Shown here: in pieces, positions 17,113 to 25,675 of the stretch
Numbering within the stretch: position 1 is the first letter of the stretch
Layout: each line of letters opens with the position of its first letter
Assembly (NCBI RefSeq): GCF_020103695.1
Contig: NZ_JAHXBF010000006.1
Span: forward strand, 62,001-126,000
Source of the DNA: Hyalangium versicolor
GTDB taxonomy: Bacteria > Myxococcota > Myxococcia > Myxococcales > Myxococcaceae
Direction of reading: 5' to 3'
DNA length: 64,000 nt
Position numbers and translations under genes: made by a program
The notes under the pieces: generated by a model
What the model was told of the DNA's origin: nothing
The model's database searches: none
The model's input: only the letters and a program-made list of their open reading frames with translations

Positions 17113-18087
17113 TTACTGCCGGGCCTGAGCCATGAGCGCTGCCTTGAGCAGTGCCTCCACCATGGGCACGCGGCTGGCTTGGCCCGTGCCGGCCAGCGCA
17201 TACGCGGTACCGTGATCCGGAGACGTTCTCGGCACCGGCAGCCCCAGCGTCACGTTCACCGTGCGCTCGAAGTCCAACGCCTTCGCCGGGATGAGCCCCT
17301 GGTCGTGGTACATCGCCAGCACCGCGTCGTATGGAATCTCATCCGGCTTCGCGAAGAGTCCATCCGCCGGCAGCGGCCCATACGCATCCACCCGAGCCGC
17401 TCGCGCCCGCTTGATGGCCGGAGAGATGATCTCCACCTCCTCGCGCCCCAGCAGCCCGCCTTCGCCCGCATGGGGATTGAGCCCCAGCACCGCGATCCGT
17501 GGCCGGCGCCCCAGCACCCGCTTTAGCTCCCGTGAAAGCAGCGCGAGCTGTTCGGTGAGCTTCTCCACCGTGATCAGCTTCGGCAGCTCCGATACGGGCA
17601 CGTGGTTGGTGGCCAGCGCCACGCGCACCCGCGGCCCGTCCATCAACATCAGCACCTCCACGCCGAAGGCCTCCGCCAGCACCTCCGTGTGGCCCATGAA
17701 CGGAATGCCCGCCCGGGAGATCTGCTCCTTCGACACTGGCGCCGTGCACAGCGCGTCCACCTGTCTCGCTCGCGCTGCCTCGATGGCCGCCTTCACATAG
17801 GCGTACTGCGCCTGCCCACCCGCGCGCGTCGGCTTGCCCGGCTGGCGATCCTTGTCCGCCAACTGGGTCACCTCGCACACCGTGGGGCCTACCGCCCGGC
17901 CCAGCGTCTCCGGAGTCACCCGCGCATATCGCTGGAACACCGGGAAGCGCGCCAGCGTGGGCCCGTCTCCGAACACCACCGGCACCAGCGCCTTTCGCAC
18001 CCGAGGCAGCTCCAGCGCCGCTGCCGTCACCTCCGGGCCGATGCCTGATACGTCTCCCAGGGAGATACCCACGATGGGCCGCAGCAT
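17113..18087 (-). CDS. pdxA: 4-hydroxythreonine-4-phosphate dehydrogenase PdxA
   Basis: PdxA oxidises 4-phosphohydroxy-L-threonine in the DXP-dependent pyridoxal 5'-phosphate pathway. Family blocks present are GDVSGIGPEV at the N-terminus, PFMGHTEVLA, GLNPHAGEGGLLGREE, and AVLAMYHDQGLIPAKAL with SPDHGTAYALAGTGQA near the C-terminus; the His residues in these blocks are the metal ligands. About 324 residues from ATG 18087 (MLRPIVGISLGDVSG), chosen because GAGG precedes it; an in-frame ATG at 18114 lacks a site. It lies downstream of a SurA-like isomerase on the same strand, recalling the surA-pdxA order of enterobacteria, with a lipoprotein gene between. Confidence 0.95.
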   Translation of the reverse strand: MLRPIVGISLGDVSGIGPEVTAAALELPRVRKALVPVVFGDGPTLARFPVFQRYARVTPETLGRAVGPTVCEVTQLADKDRQPGKPTRAGGQAQYAYVKAAIEAARARQVDALCTAPVSKEQISRAGIPFMGHTEVLAEAFGVEVLMLMDGPRVRVALATNHVPVSELPKLITVEKLTEQLALLSRELKRVLGRRPRIAVLGLNPHAGEGGLLGREEVEIISPAIKRARAARVDAYGPLPADGLFAKPDEIPYDAVLAMYHDQGLIPAKALDFERTVNVTLGLPVPRTSPDHGTAYALAGTGQASRVPMVEALLKAALMAQARQ

Positions 18088-18140
18088 GTCCTCGCTCCCA
18101 ATGGTTGTGGCCATGTTCCGAGGTGATGGCCTTTCTCAGC

Positions 18141-18146
18141 TCTATA
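18141..18146 (-). promoter_or_regulatory. Possible -10 element upstream of pdxA
   Basis: On the minus strand TATAGA lies about 54 bp before the pdxA start, overlapping the end of the preceding lipoprotein gene. No good -35 hexamer stands 16-18 bp away, so this is a weak call. Confidence 0.2.
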
Positions 18147-18566
18147 CTAACGTCTCCCGAGGATTCTCCACCGACCATCGATGAGATAGTCCGCCCCTGC
18201 GTCCAGAACGAGCGCCCCTGGCGCGCACTGCGACAGATCGGCGAAAAATGAGACGAAGAAGAGATCCTCGCGCACTTGTTTCACCGTGGCATGATACGTC
18301 TCTCGTTGCTCAAGACATCGGAGGACCGGATCCTTTTCCCTCTCTGGATTCGTTCCTGGTGGCAGGAAGTCATTCATGGCCACGTCAATAGCTTTCAGCA
18401 TGGCGCCGGTGAGTTGAACGGCTCCTTCGTGCGAGTCCGGAAAGTCGACTTTGGAGACCTCCGCAGGGGATGCCCATACCGACTTGGGATATTTGTAATA
18501 CCCGAAATACCCACACCCAGTCAGCATTGCTGAACAGTAGAGCATGAGCGGAAGCAAGAGCCTCAT
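18147..18566 (-). CDS. Small lipoprotein, AT-richer than its neighbours
   Basis: A 139-residue protein from ATG 18566 (MRLLLPLMLYCSAMLTGCGY). The signal peptide ends in the lipobox AMLTGC. The mature part is short and mixed (HEGAVQLTGAMLKAIDVAMN, EQRETYHATVKQVREDLFFV) and ends DYLIDGRWRILGRR. No enzymatic motif. It is inserted between the SurA-like isomerase gene and pdxA, with 213 bp of non-coding sequence upstream and 59 bp downstream. The local base composition is visibly lower in GC than the flanking genes, which suggests later acquisition. The frame is open 55 codons upstream but only this start gives a signal peptide. Confidence 0.65.
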   Translation of the reverse strand: MRLLLPLMLYCSAMLTGCGYFGYYKYPKSVWASPAEVSKVDFPDSHEGAVQLTGAMLKAIDVAMNDFLPPGTNPEREKDPVLRCLEQRETYHATVKQVREDLFFVSFFADLSQCAPGALVLDAGADYLIDGRWRILGRR

Positions 18567-18779
18567 GGGTGCACCCGTGATCGCCGCATGTTTCGCCTTG
18601 CTCCATGAGGCCCATCGACCTCGAGGCGCTTGTCTGGCAACCGGTGTACACGAGCATTCGGGTTGGGACTCGCGCATCCCAGCGACCCGCCCAGCAGCCA
18701 CAACACTCCAACCCAACACAGTGGGTTTCAAGGAGTCTGCAGGAGTTGTTCTACAGGCAAGGAGGAGACGCCCTGACGC

Positions 18780-19748
18780 TCAGAGCTTCACCTCGATGTT
18801 CGCCTTCTTCCGCAGTTCCTGCACGTACTGCTCGACGAACTTCTCCGTCTTGTCCTGCCGCAGCTGCGCCTCCAGCTTCGGGCGCATCTCCTCGTACGGC
18901 GTCACTCCCACCGCGCGCCGCTCCTCCACCTTCAGCACGTGCCAGCCGAAGTTCGTGCGGATCGGCTCACTCACCTCGCCCACCTTCAGCGAGAACGCCG
19001 CCTTCTCGAACGCCGGCACCATCACCCCGCGCCGGAAGAAACCCAGGTCGCCGCCATCCTCCTTGCTCGGGCCCTCGCTGCGCGCCTTCGCCAGCGCCGA
19101 GAAGTCCATCCCCGGCCGGCGCGCCTCCTGCGCGATCGCCTCCGCCTTCTTGCGAGCCTCCTCCACCTGCGCGGGCGTCGCCTTCGGATCCACCGACACC
19201 AAAATGTGGCGCGCGTGCACCTCCGCCTCCTCGCCCTCCAGCTTCGCGAACTGCGCGTAGGCCGCCTTCAGGTCCTCCTCGGAGATCTTCACCTTGGCCG
19301 CCACCTTCATCTGCATCAGCCGGCCCCGGGCGATCTGCTTGCCGAGGAACTCCTTGTAGCTCTTCATCGTGTAACCCTCGCGCGCGAGCAGCTGCTCGAA
19401 CTGCGCCGGGTCCGAGATGTTGTTCTGTTTCTGCACGTCCGCCATCGCCTCTTCCACCTCGGCGGACGTGACGCTGATGCCCAGCTCGCGCACCTCCGCC
19501 TCCACCAGCTTCTCGGCGATGAGCGTGTCCAGCGCCTGCTTGAGGAGCTGGTTGCGCGCGTCGTTGCGCTTGCGAGGATCCCGCTCGGCCGCGACCCGCG
19601 CCAGCTCCGGCGCGGCCCGCTGCTGCACCTCGGACAGCGCGATGATGTCCCGATTCACCACCGCCGCCACCCGGTCCACCAACTCCGCGCGCGCCACGCC
19701 GCCCACCAGGAACGCAATCGCCGCGATGACACCCAGCCACGTCTTCAT
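18780..19748 (-). CDS. SurA-like periplasmic peptidyl-prolyl isomerase (parvulin)
   Basis: A 322-residue protein with a cleavable signal peptide (GVIAAIAFLVGGVARA). Residues 25-160 match the SurA N-terminal chaperone domain (DRVAAVVNRDIIALSEVQQR; LLKQALDTLIAEKLVEAEV). One parvulin rotamase domain follows: VHARHILVSVDP, FSALAKARSEGPSKEDGGDL, GFFRRGVMVPAFEKAAFSL and FGWHVLKVEERR. It should help outer-membrane proteins fold in the periplasm. SurA of E. coli has two parvulin domains; this one has one. Start ATG 19748 has GAGGGA. It is the last of three tandem isomerase genes. Confidence 0.9.
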   Translation of the reverse strand: MKTWLGVIAAIAFLVGGVARAELVDRVAAVVNRDIIALSEVQQRAAPELARVAAERDPRKRNDARNQLLKQALDTLIAEKLVEAEVRELGISVTSAEVEEAMADVQKQNNISDPAQFEQLLAREGYTMKSYKEFLGKQIARGRLMQMKVAAKVKISEEDLKAAYAQFAKLEGEEAEVHARHILVSVDPKATPAQVEEARKKAEAIAQEARRPGMDFSALAKARSEGPSKEDGGDLGFFRRGVMVPAFEKAAFSLKVGEVSEPIRTNFGWHVLKVEERRAVGVTPYEEMRPKLEAQLRQDKTEKFVEQYVQELRKKANIEVKL

Positions 19749-19798
19749 CTCATTCCCTCATGCCGGCCCCCGGCTCTCCCCGAGGCCTGGCGCGCGTT

Positions 19799-20791
19799 CT
19801 ACTCCGCCACCGTCGGTTGCGGTACCGGCTTGCCACGGATGACCTGCAGCGCCGACTCGTTCACCCAGATTTTGGCCTTCTCCCGAAGTTCCTTCTCGAA
19901 GGCCTCCTGCGCCTCGGCCTGCTTGGCCTTCACCAGCCGCGCCTCCACGTGCGAGCGCACCTCGGTGAAGTCCCGCTTCCGCCCCGGCTTGAATTCGATG
20001 ACCTTGAACAGGTGGTAGCCGTACTCCGTGGACACCACGTCCGACACCTGCCCCGGCCGCATGTTGAAGACCACCTCGTCGAATGCCGGAGGCATCTGCC
20101 CCCGCGGGAAGAAGCCCAGGTCCCCGCCCACCTTCGCGTCCGCGCTCAGCGAGTAGCGGCGCGCCAGGTCCGCGAACTTCTTGCCGGACTTCAGCTGTGC
20201 CTGCACCCGCTTGGCCTCGTCCAGCCCCTTCACCACCAACTGCGCGGCGTGCACCTGCTCGGGCTCCTGGAAGTCCGCCTCGTGCGCCGCGAAGTACGCG
20301 CGCAGCTCCTCCTCCGTCACCGCCACGCGCGAGTACACGTGCTGCGAGAAGAGCTTCTCGATGATGAGCCGCTGGGACTCGCGAGCGCGCAGCTCGGACA
20401 GAGACAGCTGCCCCTGCGCCAGCGCATCGCTGAAGCTGTCCGTGGGGTAGTCGCCCGTCAGCCGCAGCATCTGCCGGTCCACCTCCTCCGGCGTGACGGT
20501 GAGGTTCTGCAGCTTGGCCTCTTGCAGCAGCAGCATCCGCATCACCAGCGTGTCCACGAGGGCGCGCTTGGCGGGTTCTATTTCCTCGGGAGTGCGCTCC
20601 GGGGCCTCGGCGAAGGACAGCTCCCGGGACAGCTCCTGCTCGAACTCGGCGCGGCTGAGCACCTCGCCGTTCACCGTGGCCACCACGCTGTCATCCGTCT
20701 CCTGCTGAGGAGGCTTGTTGCAGCCCACCGCGCCCGCGGCGCCGAGCACCAGGGCGAGGAGGAGAGAAGAAGTCAGGGGAAAGGAGCGCAT
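19799..20791 (-). CDS. Parvulin-type prolyl isomerase lipoprotein
   Basis: A 330-residue protein with a lipobox at GAAGAVGC (Cys 24). After a SurA-type N-terminal region (VVATVNGEVLSRAEFEQELS) comes a parvulin domain: QVHAAQLVVKGLDEAK, FADLARRYSLSADAKVGGDL, GFFPRGQMPPAFDEVVF and YGYHLFKVIEFKPGRK. The usual His in the first block (RHIL) is replaced here by AQLV. Probably anchored to a membrane and facing the periplasm. It starts 74 bp after the upstream isomerase gene and ends 50 bp before the next, so the three are likely one operon. Confidence 0.9.
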   Translation of the reverse strand: MRSFPLTSSLLLALVLGAAGAVGCNKPPQQETDDSVVATVNGEVLSRAEFEQELSRELSFAEAPERTPEEIEPAKRALVDTLVMRMLLLQEAKLQNLTVTPEEVDRQMLRLTGDYPTDSFSDALAQGQLSLSELRARESQRLIIEKLFSQHVYSRVAVTEEELRAYFAAHEADFQEPEQVHAAQLVVKGLDEAKRVQAQLKSGKKFADLARRYSLSADAKVGGDLGFFPRGQMPPAFDEVVFNMRPGQVSDVVSTEYGYHLFKVIEFKPGRKRDFTEVRSHVEARLVKAKQAEAQEAFEKELREKAKIWVNESALQVIRGKPVPQPTVAE

Positions 20792-20865
20792 GCAGGCTCT
20801 CCTCTACGAGGGACACGAGAGAAGGGCAACCGTGCCGCCAGCCCTCTCGCCAGGGAAGGTTGTCT

Positions 20866-21888
20866 TCATGGCACCGCTCCCCCGGAGGCCATGGGAGCAG
20901 GCACCGTGCCGGGCATCGGCCCCGAGGGTGCGCGCATGGGCGCCTTCACATCCACACCCACCCGGCCGAGCGCCGCCTCATCCACGGAGAGCTGCTGGCG
21001 CCGGGCCACGTCCTCCAGGAAGTTCGCCCAGGCCTTCGTCTGCTTCGCGCTCCGCAGCCGTTCGGCGAGCTGCTCGCGCACATCCTCCAAGGAGAGGTCC
21101 ACCGCAGGCATCCGCCCCTGGAGCTTGAGGAGGTGGAAGCCCTGCTCCGTCTGCACGGGGCCCACCAGGGCGCCGGACTCCGTCAGCCCGCGTGTCGCCT
21201 CAAGGACCTCGGGGCCGTACGTGCGGGCAAGGGCCTCGTCGGACAGGAAGCGCATGTCCCCGTCCAGCGGCTGGGTGCGAGGCTCCTCGCTCTGCTCGCG
21301 CGCCAGCTTCCGGAAGGTGTCGAAGTCCGTCAGCGGCACCGCGCGCAGTTGCTTCATCCACTCCTCCGCCTTCGAGCGGGCCGCGGCCACCTTCGCGGCC
21401 TCCCCTCGCGGCGCGGCCAGGAAGATGTGCGAGAGGCGCACCTGGGCCGGCCGGGAGAAGTCTCCCCGCTGGCGCGCATAGGCCTCGGCCACCTCGGCCT
21501 CCGTGACGGTGGCGGGGGCCTGCTCCAACTGCTGGCGCATCAACCGGTTCACCAGCGCGCGCTTGAAGCTGGCCAGCACCTCGGGGTCATCCTGCAGCCC
21601 CCGGGAGAGGGCCTCTCGCGCGAGCATCTCGAAGCGGGCCATGCTCTCCACATACTCACGCTTCGCCTCGGGTGTCTGGTAGCGCTCGCGCAGGGCGGGA
21701 CTCATCTCCAGGAAGCGCTGCTCCAGGGCCTCGGCGGTGAGGCCGTCCCCCTGCCAGCGCACCACGGGGGTGCCGCCCTCCTGCCGCGTGGTGCGCACGT
21801 CCACCACGGCCCGGCCAGGGGCCGGAGCGCGCTCACACGCCGCGAGCATCAGCGAGAGCAGGAGCAGGGAACGAAAGGAGGCGGGCAT
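20866..21888 (-). CDS. Parvulin-type prolyl isomerase lipoprotein, first of three
   Basis: A 340-residue lipoprotein; the signal peptide MPASFRSLLLLSLMLAAC ends in a lipobox. The parvulin domain is recognisable (VRLSHIFLAAPRGEAAKVAA, DTFRKLAREQSEEPRTQPLD, GDMRFLSDEALARTYGPEV, TEQGFHLLKLQGRMP) but the loop GFF in the catalytic region is replaced by MRFLS, so activity may be reduced. The C-terminus is a Pro/Ala/Met tail that may be unstructured. It leads the leftward isomerase-pdxA gene string. Start ATG 21888. Confidence 0.88.
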   Translation of the reverse strand: MPASFRSLLLLSLMLAACERAPAPGRAVVDVRTTRQEGGTPVVRWQGDGLTAEALEQRFLEMSPALRERYQTPEAKREYVESMARFEMLAREALSRGLQDDPEVLASFKRALVNRLMRQQLEQAPATVTEAEVAEAYARQRGDFSRPAQVRLSHIFLAAPRGEAAKVAAARSKAEEWMKQLRAVPLTDFDTFRKLAREQSEEPRTQPLDGDMRFLSDEALARTYGPEVLEATRGLTESGALVGPVQTEQGFHLLKLQGRMPAVDLSLEDVREQLAERLRSAKQTKAWANFLEDVARRQQLSVDEAALGRVGVDVKAPMRAPSGPMPGTVPAPMASGGAVP

Positions 21889-21946
21889 GGAGACGGGCGC
21901 TCGGGGCTAGCACGGCGGGCGAGCCTGGACAACCCAGGCCTCGGGC

Positions 21947-22966
21947 TCAGACGCGGCTCGCGTGCGCGGAGAGGAACGTCTCCACCAGCGGGAAGATTTC
22001 GTCCGGTGCCCGGCGGCCCAGCACCAGGTCCGCATGGCCGTAGTCCTCGGCGAAGCCGTGCGCCCGGCCGGCGATCACCAGCTTCACCGGGCCCCCGAGG
22101 TGCTCCTTCGCGCGGGCCACCGCCAGCGGGGGGGCCAGCAAATCCCGGCTCCCACCCAGCAGCAGGAAGGGCCTGCGCACCTCGGCCAGCGGCACCCGGT
22201 AGTCGAAGCTCCCGTCGTACGAGGTGAAGGCGTGCGTGTCGATCCACCGCGCGAACTGCCGCACCACGCCGCCGGACAGGTCCGCGGGCACGTTGGCCAG
22301 GGCCCGGCGCACCACCTCCGAGTCCATGTTCTCTTCCAACATCATGTACCGCGTCAGTGGCCCCGGCGGCGCCCCGAAGAAGGCGATGTTGGTGATGCGC
22401 CGCGTGGGGATGCTCGCCAGCCGCAGCAGCGGCTCGATGCGGCGGATGAAGACGCGCAACCCCGGCTGCACCGCGAAGGTGAACGGGCTGCCCATGGTCA
22501 CCGCCGCCCGCACCGGGGCCTGCGGATTGCGCGCCAGGTGCGCATACAGCATCAACCCGCCCTTGGAGTGCCCCACCCAGAGCACCTCCTTCGCCCCCGT
22601 GGACACCACCGTGCGGATGGCCGTGCGCACATCGTGCTCGGCCTGATCATCGAAGTTGAACTCCGCCGCCGGCCCGGCCAGGCCCCGGCCTCGCAGCTCC
22701 ATTACCCACGTCTCGAAGCCCGAGCGCGCCAGGTACCGGGCCAGGCTGTAGCGCTCGTCGAAGTCCATGTGGAAGCGGTTGGCTCCCAAACCATGGCAGA
22801 GGATGACGGGCTCGGCGTACCGGCGCTCGCCGCGCGCGTGGTAGCGCCCCAGGGCGATGCCCGCTCCATCATCTGTAGGGACCCGATACAACTCGTCGGG
22901 CCGGAACGGCAGCGTCAGCAGCCCTTCGCCGCCGCGGCTCACCGCCCGGGAGAAGAGGTCCGCCAT
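21947..22966 (-). CDS. Alpha/beta hydrolase (lipase/esterase-like)
   Basis: About 339 residues from ATG 22966 (MADLFSRAVSRGGEGLLTLP). An upstream GTG at 22999 is also possible but has no spaced ribosome site. Family features: the oxyanion region VILCHGLGANRFHMDF, the nucleophile elbow VGHSKGGLM, the catalytic acid in GGSRDLLAPPLAV and the His in AGRAHGFAEDYGHADL. No signal peptide is seen. The lid region includes FFGAPPGPLTRYMMLEENMD. It likely hydrolyses a lipid or ester. It is divergent from a CBS-domain gene. Confidence 0.85.
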   Translation of the reverse strand: MADLFSRAVSRGGEGLLTLPFRPDELYRVPTDDGAGIALGRYHARGERRYAEPVILCHGLGANRFHMDFDERYSLARYLARSGFETWVMELRGRGLAGPAAEFNFDDQAEHDVRTAIRTVVSTGAKEVLWVGHSKGGLMLYAHLARNPQAPVRAAVTMGSPFTFAVQPGLRVFIRRIEPLLRLASIPTRRITNIAFFGAPPGPLTRYMMLEENMDSEVVRRALANVPADLSGGVVRQFARWIDTHAFTSYDGSFDYRVPLAEVRRPFLLLGGSRDLLAPPLAVARAKEHLGGPVKLVIAGRAHGFAEDYGHADLVLGRRAPDEIFPLVETFLSAHASRV

Positions 22967-23112
22967 GCGGACCAGCCTCGGCGCCTGGATTCGCTTCACC
23001 CTCCAACCATATGCCCTGCTACGTCGGCCGCCGCGTTGAAAAGTGAGCAATGAAGGAGGTCGGCAGGCCGGTTGCAATACTCCCCCCCAGAGAAGGCCAG
23101 GGAGGCTCTGAG

Positions 23113-23433
23113 ATGCAGCAGAAGGGAACGAACGAAGAAACGGCTGTACCGATGAATGTCACCGTATTGCCCACAGATACGCTTTTGTGTGCCCTGCGGA
23201 TCATGGAGAAGCACCAGATTCGCCTTCTTCCTGTCGTGGAGACGACGGGAGAGCTGCTGGGGCTCATCAGTGAGACCCATATTCTCGAAGCTTGGGAAGA
23301 GGATCCGCTGCGGCTCGTGTCCGAGGTGATGGCTGAGTGTGGCCCGCCTGGGGAAGAAGGGGTGGAGGGCGAGGGAATGCGAGTTCCCCTCACTCCGGGC
23401 TGGGAGGGCGTGGAGCGGGCGTACAGCAGTTGA
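23113..23433 (+). CDS. Single CBS-domain protein
   Basis: A 106-residue protein from ATG 23113 (MQQKGTNEETAVPMNV), selected because GGAGG sits exactly 7 nt upstream; an in-frame ATG at 23050 exists. The core TVLPTDTLLCALRIMEKHQI then RLLPVVETTGELLGLISETH is one CBS motif, which usually pairs with a second copy to bind adenosine nucleotides. With one copy this protein would need to dimerise. The tail (MAECGPPGEEGVEGEGMRV) is acidic and Gly-rich. It has no attached enzyme domain; its partner is unknown. Confidence 0.75.
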   Translation: MQQKGTNEETAVPMNVTVLPTDTLLCALRIMEKHQIRLLPVVETTGELLGLISETHILEAWEEDPLRLVSEVMAECGPPGEEGVEGEGMRVPLTPGWEGVERAYSS

Positions 23434-23463
23434 GCGCCGGGCCGTTGCGGTAGAGTCGCACGC

Positions 23464-23754
23464 GTGTCGGACGCCTCTCGCGGTTGGACCGTCTACATGC
23501 TGCGCTGCCGGGACGGGACGCTCTACACCGGCGCCACGAATGACCTGGAGCGTCGGTTGGCCACGCACGGGCGGGGGAAGGGCGCGGCGTACACCCGGGC
23601 CCGCCTGCCGGTGACGTTGGTGTGGAGCGAGCCTGCGGAGGACCGTGGCGCCGCGCTGCGCCGGGAGGCCGCCCTCAAGCGCCTGTCCCGAGGAGAGAAG
23701 CTCCTGCTGATCGCCCCCGCGCGAAGGGGCCGGCGTGCGGCCTCGCGGGCCTGA
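23464..23754 (+). CDS. GIY-YIG nuclease family protein
   Basis: A 96-residue protein of the small YhbQ/UvrC-type GIY-YIG family. WTVYMLRCRDGTLYTGATND carries the two catalytic motifs (VYM and YTG), then LERRLATHGRGKGAAYTR gives the conserved Arg and His, and EAALKRLSRGEKLLL contains the late Glu that binds metal. Start GTG 23464. Stand-alone members may act in DNA repair or have no known role. It lies 30 bp after the CBS gene on the same strand and may share a transcript. Confidence 0.85.
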   Translation: MSDASRGWTVYMLRCRDGTLYTGATNDLERRLATHGRGKGAAYTRARLPVTLVWSEPAEDRGAALRREAALKRLSRGEKLLLIAPARRGRRAASRA

Positions 23755-23808
23755 GCGCCGGAGCGGGAGCGGAAGGGCTCGGCTGCCTGCTTGGAGGGCA
23801 TACAACTG

Positions 23809-23875
23809 TGATTTCAGGTACTTGACGCACCGTGGCTCTCCATGAGAATGGACTTTGCCAGTATTCCTGAAATCA
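23809..23875 (+). promoter_or_regulatory. Promoter bracketed by a 10-bp inverted repeat
   Basis: TGATTTCAGG (23809-23818) and CCTGAAATCA (23866-23875) are a perfect inverted repeat separated by 47 bp. Between them stands TTGACG (23822-23827), 16 bp, then GAGAAT (23844-23849), a reasonable housekeeping promoter. The second arm ends just before GGGA and the GTG start of the kinase at 23883. The layout fits two operator half-sites around a promoter, or looping by one regulator. Binding protein unknown. Confidence 0.45.
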
Positions 23876-23882
23876 TCGGGAA

Positions 23883-25238
23883 GTGAGTTTTCTCGTGGAT
23901 TCTGCCCCCCGGAGTGTCGGGGACCCCCCCGCTGTGCCGGAGCCTGCCGCGTCGGGCACGAGCCTCTCCGCACAGCAGCGGCAGCGCGCCGTGGTGGTCA
24001 TGGCGGCCACGAACCTGCCTTTCTGGGGCATCGACGTGCTGGCCGCGCAGCCGCGTGTGCCGTGGGACACGTTGGCCATCCGGGTCGGCTGGACGGTGCT
24101 GACGCTGGTGAGCCTATTGGCGGTGCGGCTGCTTCTGCCCCTGCGCCGCCGCGGCGTGGTGGGCTGGGCGCTCACCGGGGTGCTGCTGCCCAACTTCTGC
24201 ATGGCGCTCGTCATCTGGCGGCTGGGAGGGAGCCGGGGCCCGGTGTTCGCGTGGCTGTGCGCGATGCCGTTGATGAGCATCTCCCTGTCGCTGGGCGCGG
24301 TGTCCCGCTCGCTGGTGGGCGTGACGGCGCCGCTGGTGGCGGGGCTCACGGTGTTGCTGCTGGAGGGGCGCCCGGCGTCGCTCGTGGCGGTGTGGGGGCT
24401 GCTGATTGCCGCCTCGGGGCTGGTGGCGGTGCAGGCCTCGTACTTCTACGCGCGGCTGAAGAAGGACCGGATGGAGGCGGAGTCGCGCCGGCGGGTGACG
24501 CAGGAGGCGCTGGTGGCCGCGCAGACGCGGGCGCAGGAGGCGGACCGGCTGGCGCAGGTGGGGCGGTTGGTGGCGGGCGTGGCGCACGAGGTGAACAACC
24601 CGCTGGCCTTCATCCAGGCCAACCTGCGCTTCCTCCAGGAGGAGTTGCCGCGCGAGGGCCGCTCGCCGGAGGACTGCGCCGAGGTGCTGCGCGAAACGCA
24701 GGCCGGGGTGGCGCGCATCCAGCAGATCGTCCAGGACCTGACGGCGATGGCGCGGGGTGCGTCCGAGGCCGAGGGGCCACGGGAGGTGGGCAGCTGCCCG
24801 CTGCCGGGCGTCATCGAGGAGAGCATGCGGCTGGCCTCGGTGCGGCTGAAGAAGCTGGCGGTGGAGGTGGAGGTGCCCACGGAGGTGCCTCGGGTGCGGG
24901 CGGACGCGCGGCGGCTGGGGCAGGTGCTGCTCAACCTGCTGCTCAACGCGGCGGACGCGCTGGAGGAGGCGGGGGTGGCGGGCCCTCGGGTGGCTCTCAA
25001 GGTCCAGGCCCGGGAGCAGCGGGTGTGGCTGGTGCTGGAGGACAACGGTCCTGGCTTCGCACCGGAGCACCTGCCGCAGTTGTTCACCCCCTTCTTCACC
25101 ACCAAGTCACAGGGCAAGGGGACGGGGCTGGGGCTGGCGCTCTCGCGGGAGTACGTGGAGGGGTTCGGCGGCTCGCTGCGCGCGGAGAACCGGCCCGAGG
25201 GTGGGGCTCGCTTCACCGTGGAGTTGCTGTCCGACTGA
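23883..25238 (+). CDS. Membrane sensor histidine kinase
   Basis: 451 residues from GTG 23883. The sensor part (residues 35-195) is a bundle of about six membrane helices with short loops (VGWTVLTLVSLLAVRLLL, VAGLTVLLLEGRPASLVAV). The linker is helical; the H box is LVAGVAHEVNNPLAF, the N box LLNLLLNAADALEE, G1 EDNGPGFAPE, F box FTPFFTTKS and G2 GKGTGLGLALS. The tail ends in the ATPase domain with no receiver. It has the same overall plan as the kinase at 12119. No regulator gene is adjacent. The upstream region holds an inverted repeat around the predicted promoter. Confidence 0.92.
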   Translation: MSFLVDSAPRSVGDPPAVPEPAASGTSLSAQQRQRAVVVMAATNLPFWGIDVLAAQPRVPWDTLAIRVGWTVLTLVSLLAVRLLLPLRRRGVVGWALTGVLLPNFCMALVIWRLGGSRGPVFAWLCAMPLMSISLSLGAVSRSLVGVTAPLVAGLTVLLLEGRPASLVAVWGLLIAASGLVAVQASYFYARLKKDRMEAESRRRVTQEALVAAQTRAQEADRLAQVGRLVAGVAHEVNNPLAFIQANLRFLQEELPREGRSPEDCAEVLRETQAGVARIQQIVQDLTAMARGASEAEGPREVGSCPLPGVIEESMRLASVRLKKLAVEVEVPTEVPRVRADARRLGQVLLNLLLNAADALEEAGVAGPRVALKVQAREQRVWLVLEDNGPGFAPEHLPQLFTPFFTTKSQGKGTGLGLALSREYVEGFGGSLRAENRPEGGARFTVELLSD

Positions 25239-25275
25239 GCTCCGCGACTTGGGGACGAGAGGGGTGTGGGAGCCG

Positions 25276-25584
25276 TCAGGCCGCGGCGGAGGGAGTGGGG
25301 GCCGTGGGCGGAGGCGTGGCCCGCTGCTTGCGGGCGCGGGCGCGGACGAAGAGGATACCCAGCACGAGGAATGCCACCGCCCCGATGCCCGAGCCGATGA
25401 GCTGGGCGCGGAAGAGATCGCTCGAGATGGTGCGCACCACCTCTGGCAGGTTGCACACCGTCTCGGTGGCCAGCGAGGTGGAGTTGTACCAGGCCATGAA
25501 ATAGGGGGCCGTGAACGAGGCCACCACATTGCCGATGAAGGCCCCCGCGAGCATGAAGGTGAGCAACGTCTTGAGCGTGGCCAT
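25276..25584 (-). CDS. Small membrane protein, 102 residues
   Basis: Unrecognised protein with two membrane segments: LLTFMLAGAFIGNVVASFTA near the N-terminus and LIGSGIGAVAFLVLGILFV, followed by Arg/Lys and a Pro/Thr/Ala tail. The loop between them contains one Cys (TETVCNLPEVV). The first segment could also serve as an uncleaved signal. Start ATG 25584 has GAGGGA in front. It converges with the kinase (37 bp apart) and diverges from the 92-residue membrane gene. Confidence 0.65.
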   Translation of the reverse strand: MATLKTLLTFMLAGAFIGNVVASFTAPYFMAWYNSTSLATETVCNLPEVVRTISSDLFRAQLIGSGIGAVAFLVLGILFVRARARKQRATPPPTAPTPSAAA

Positions 25585-25675
25585 GCGGGGGTCCCTCGGA
25601 AGGTTGGCGGGTGAGCATCATTTATATGCGCGAAGGGCCTGCGCAAAGCCCGGACCGTGCTATCTGTGGCCCATC

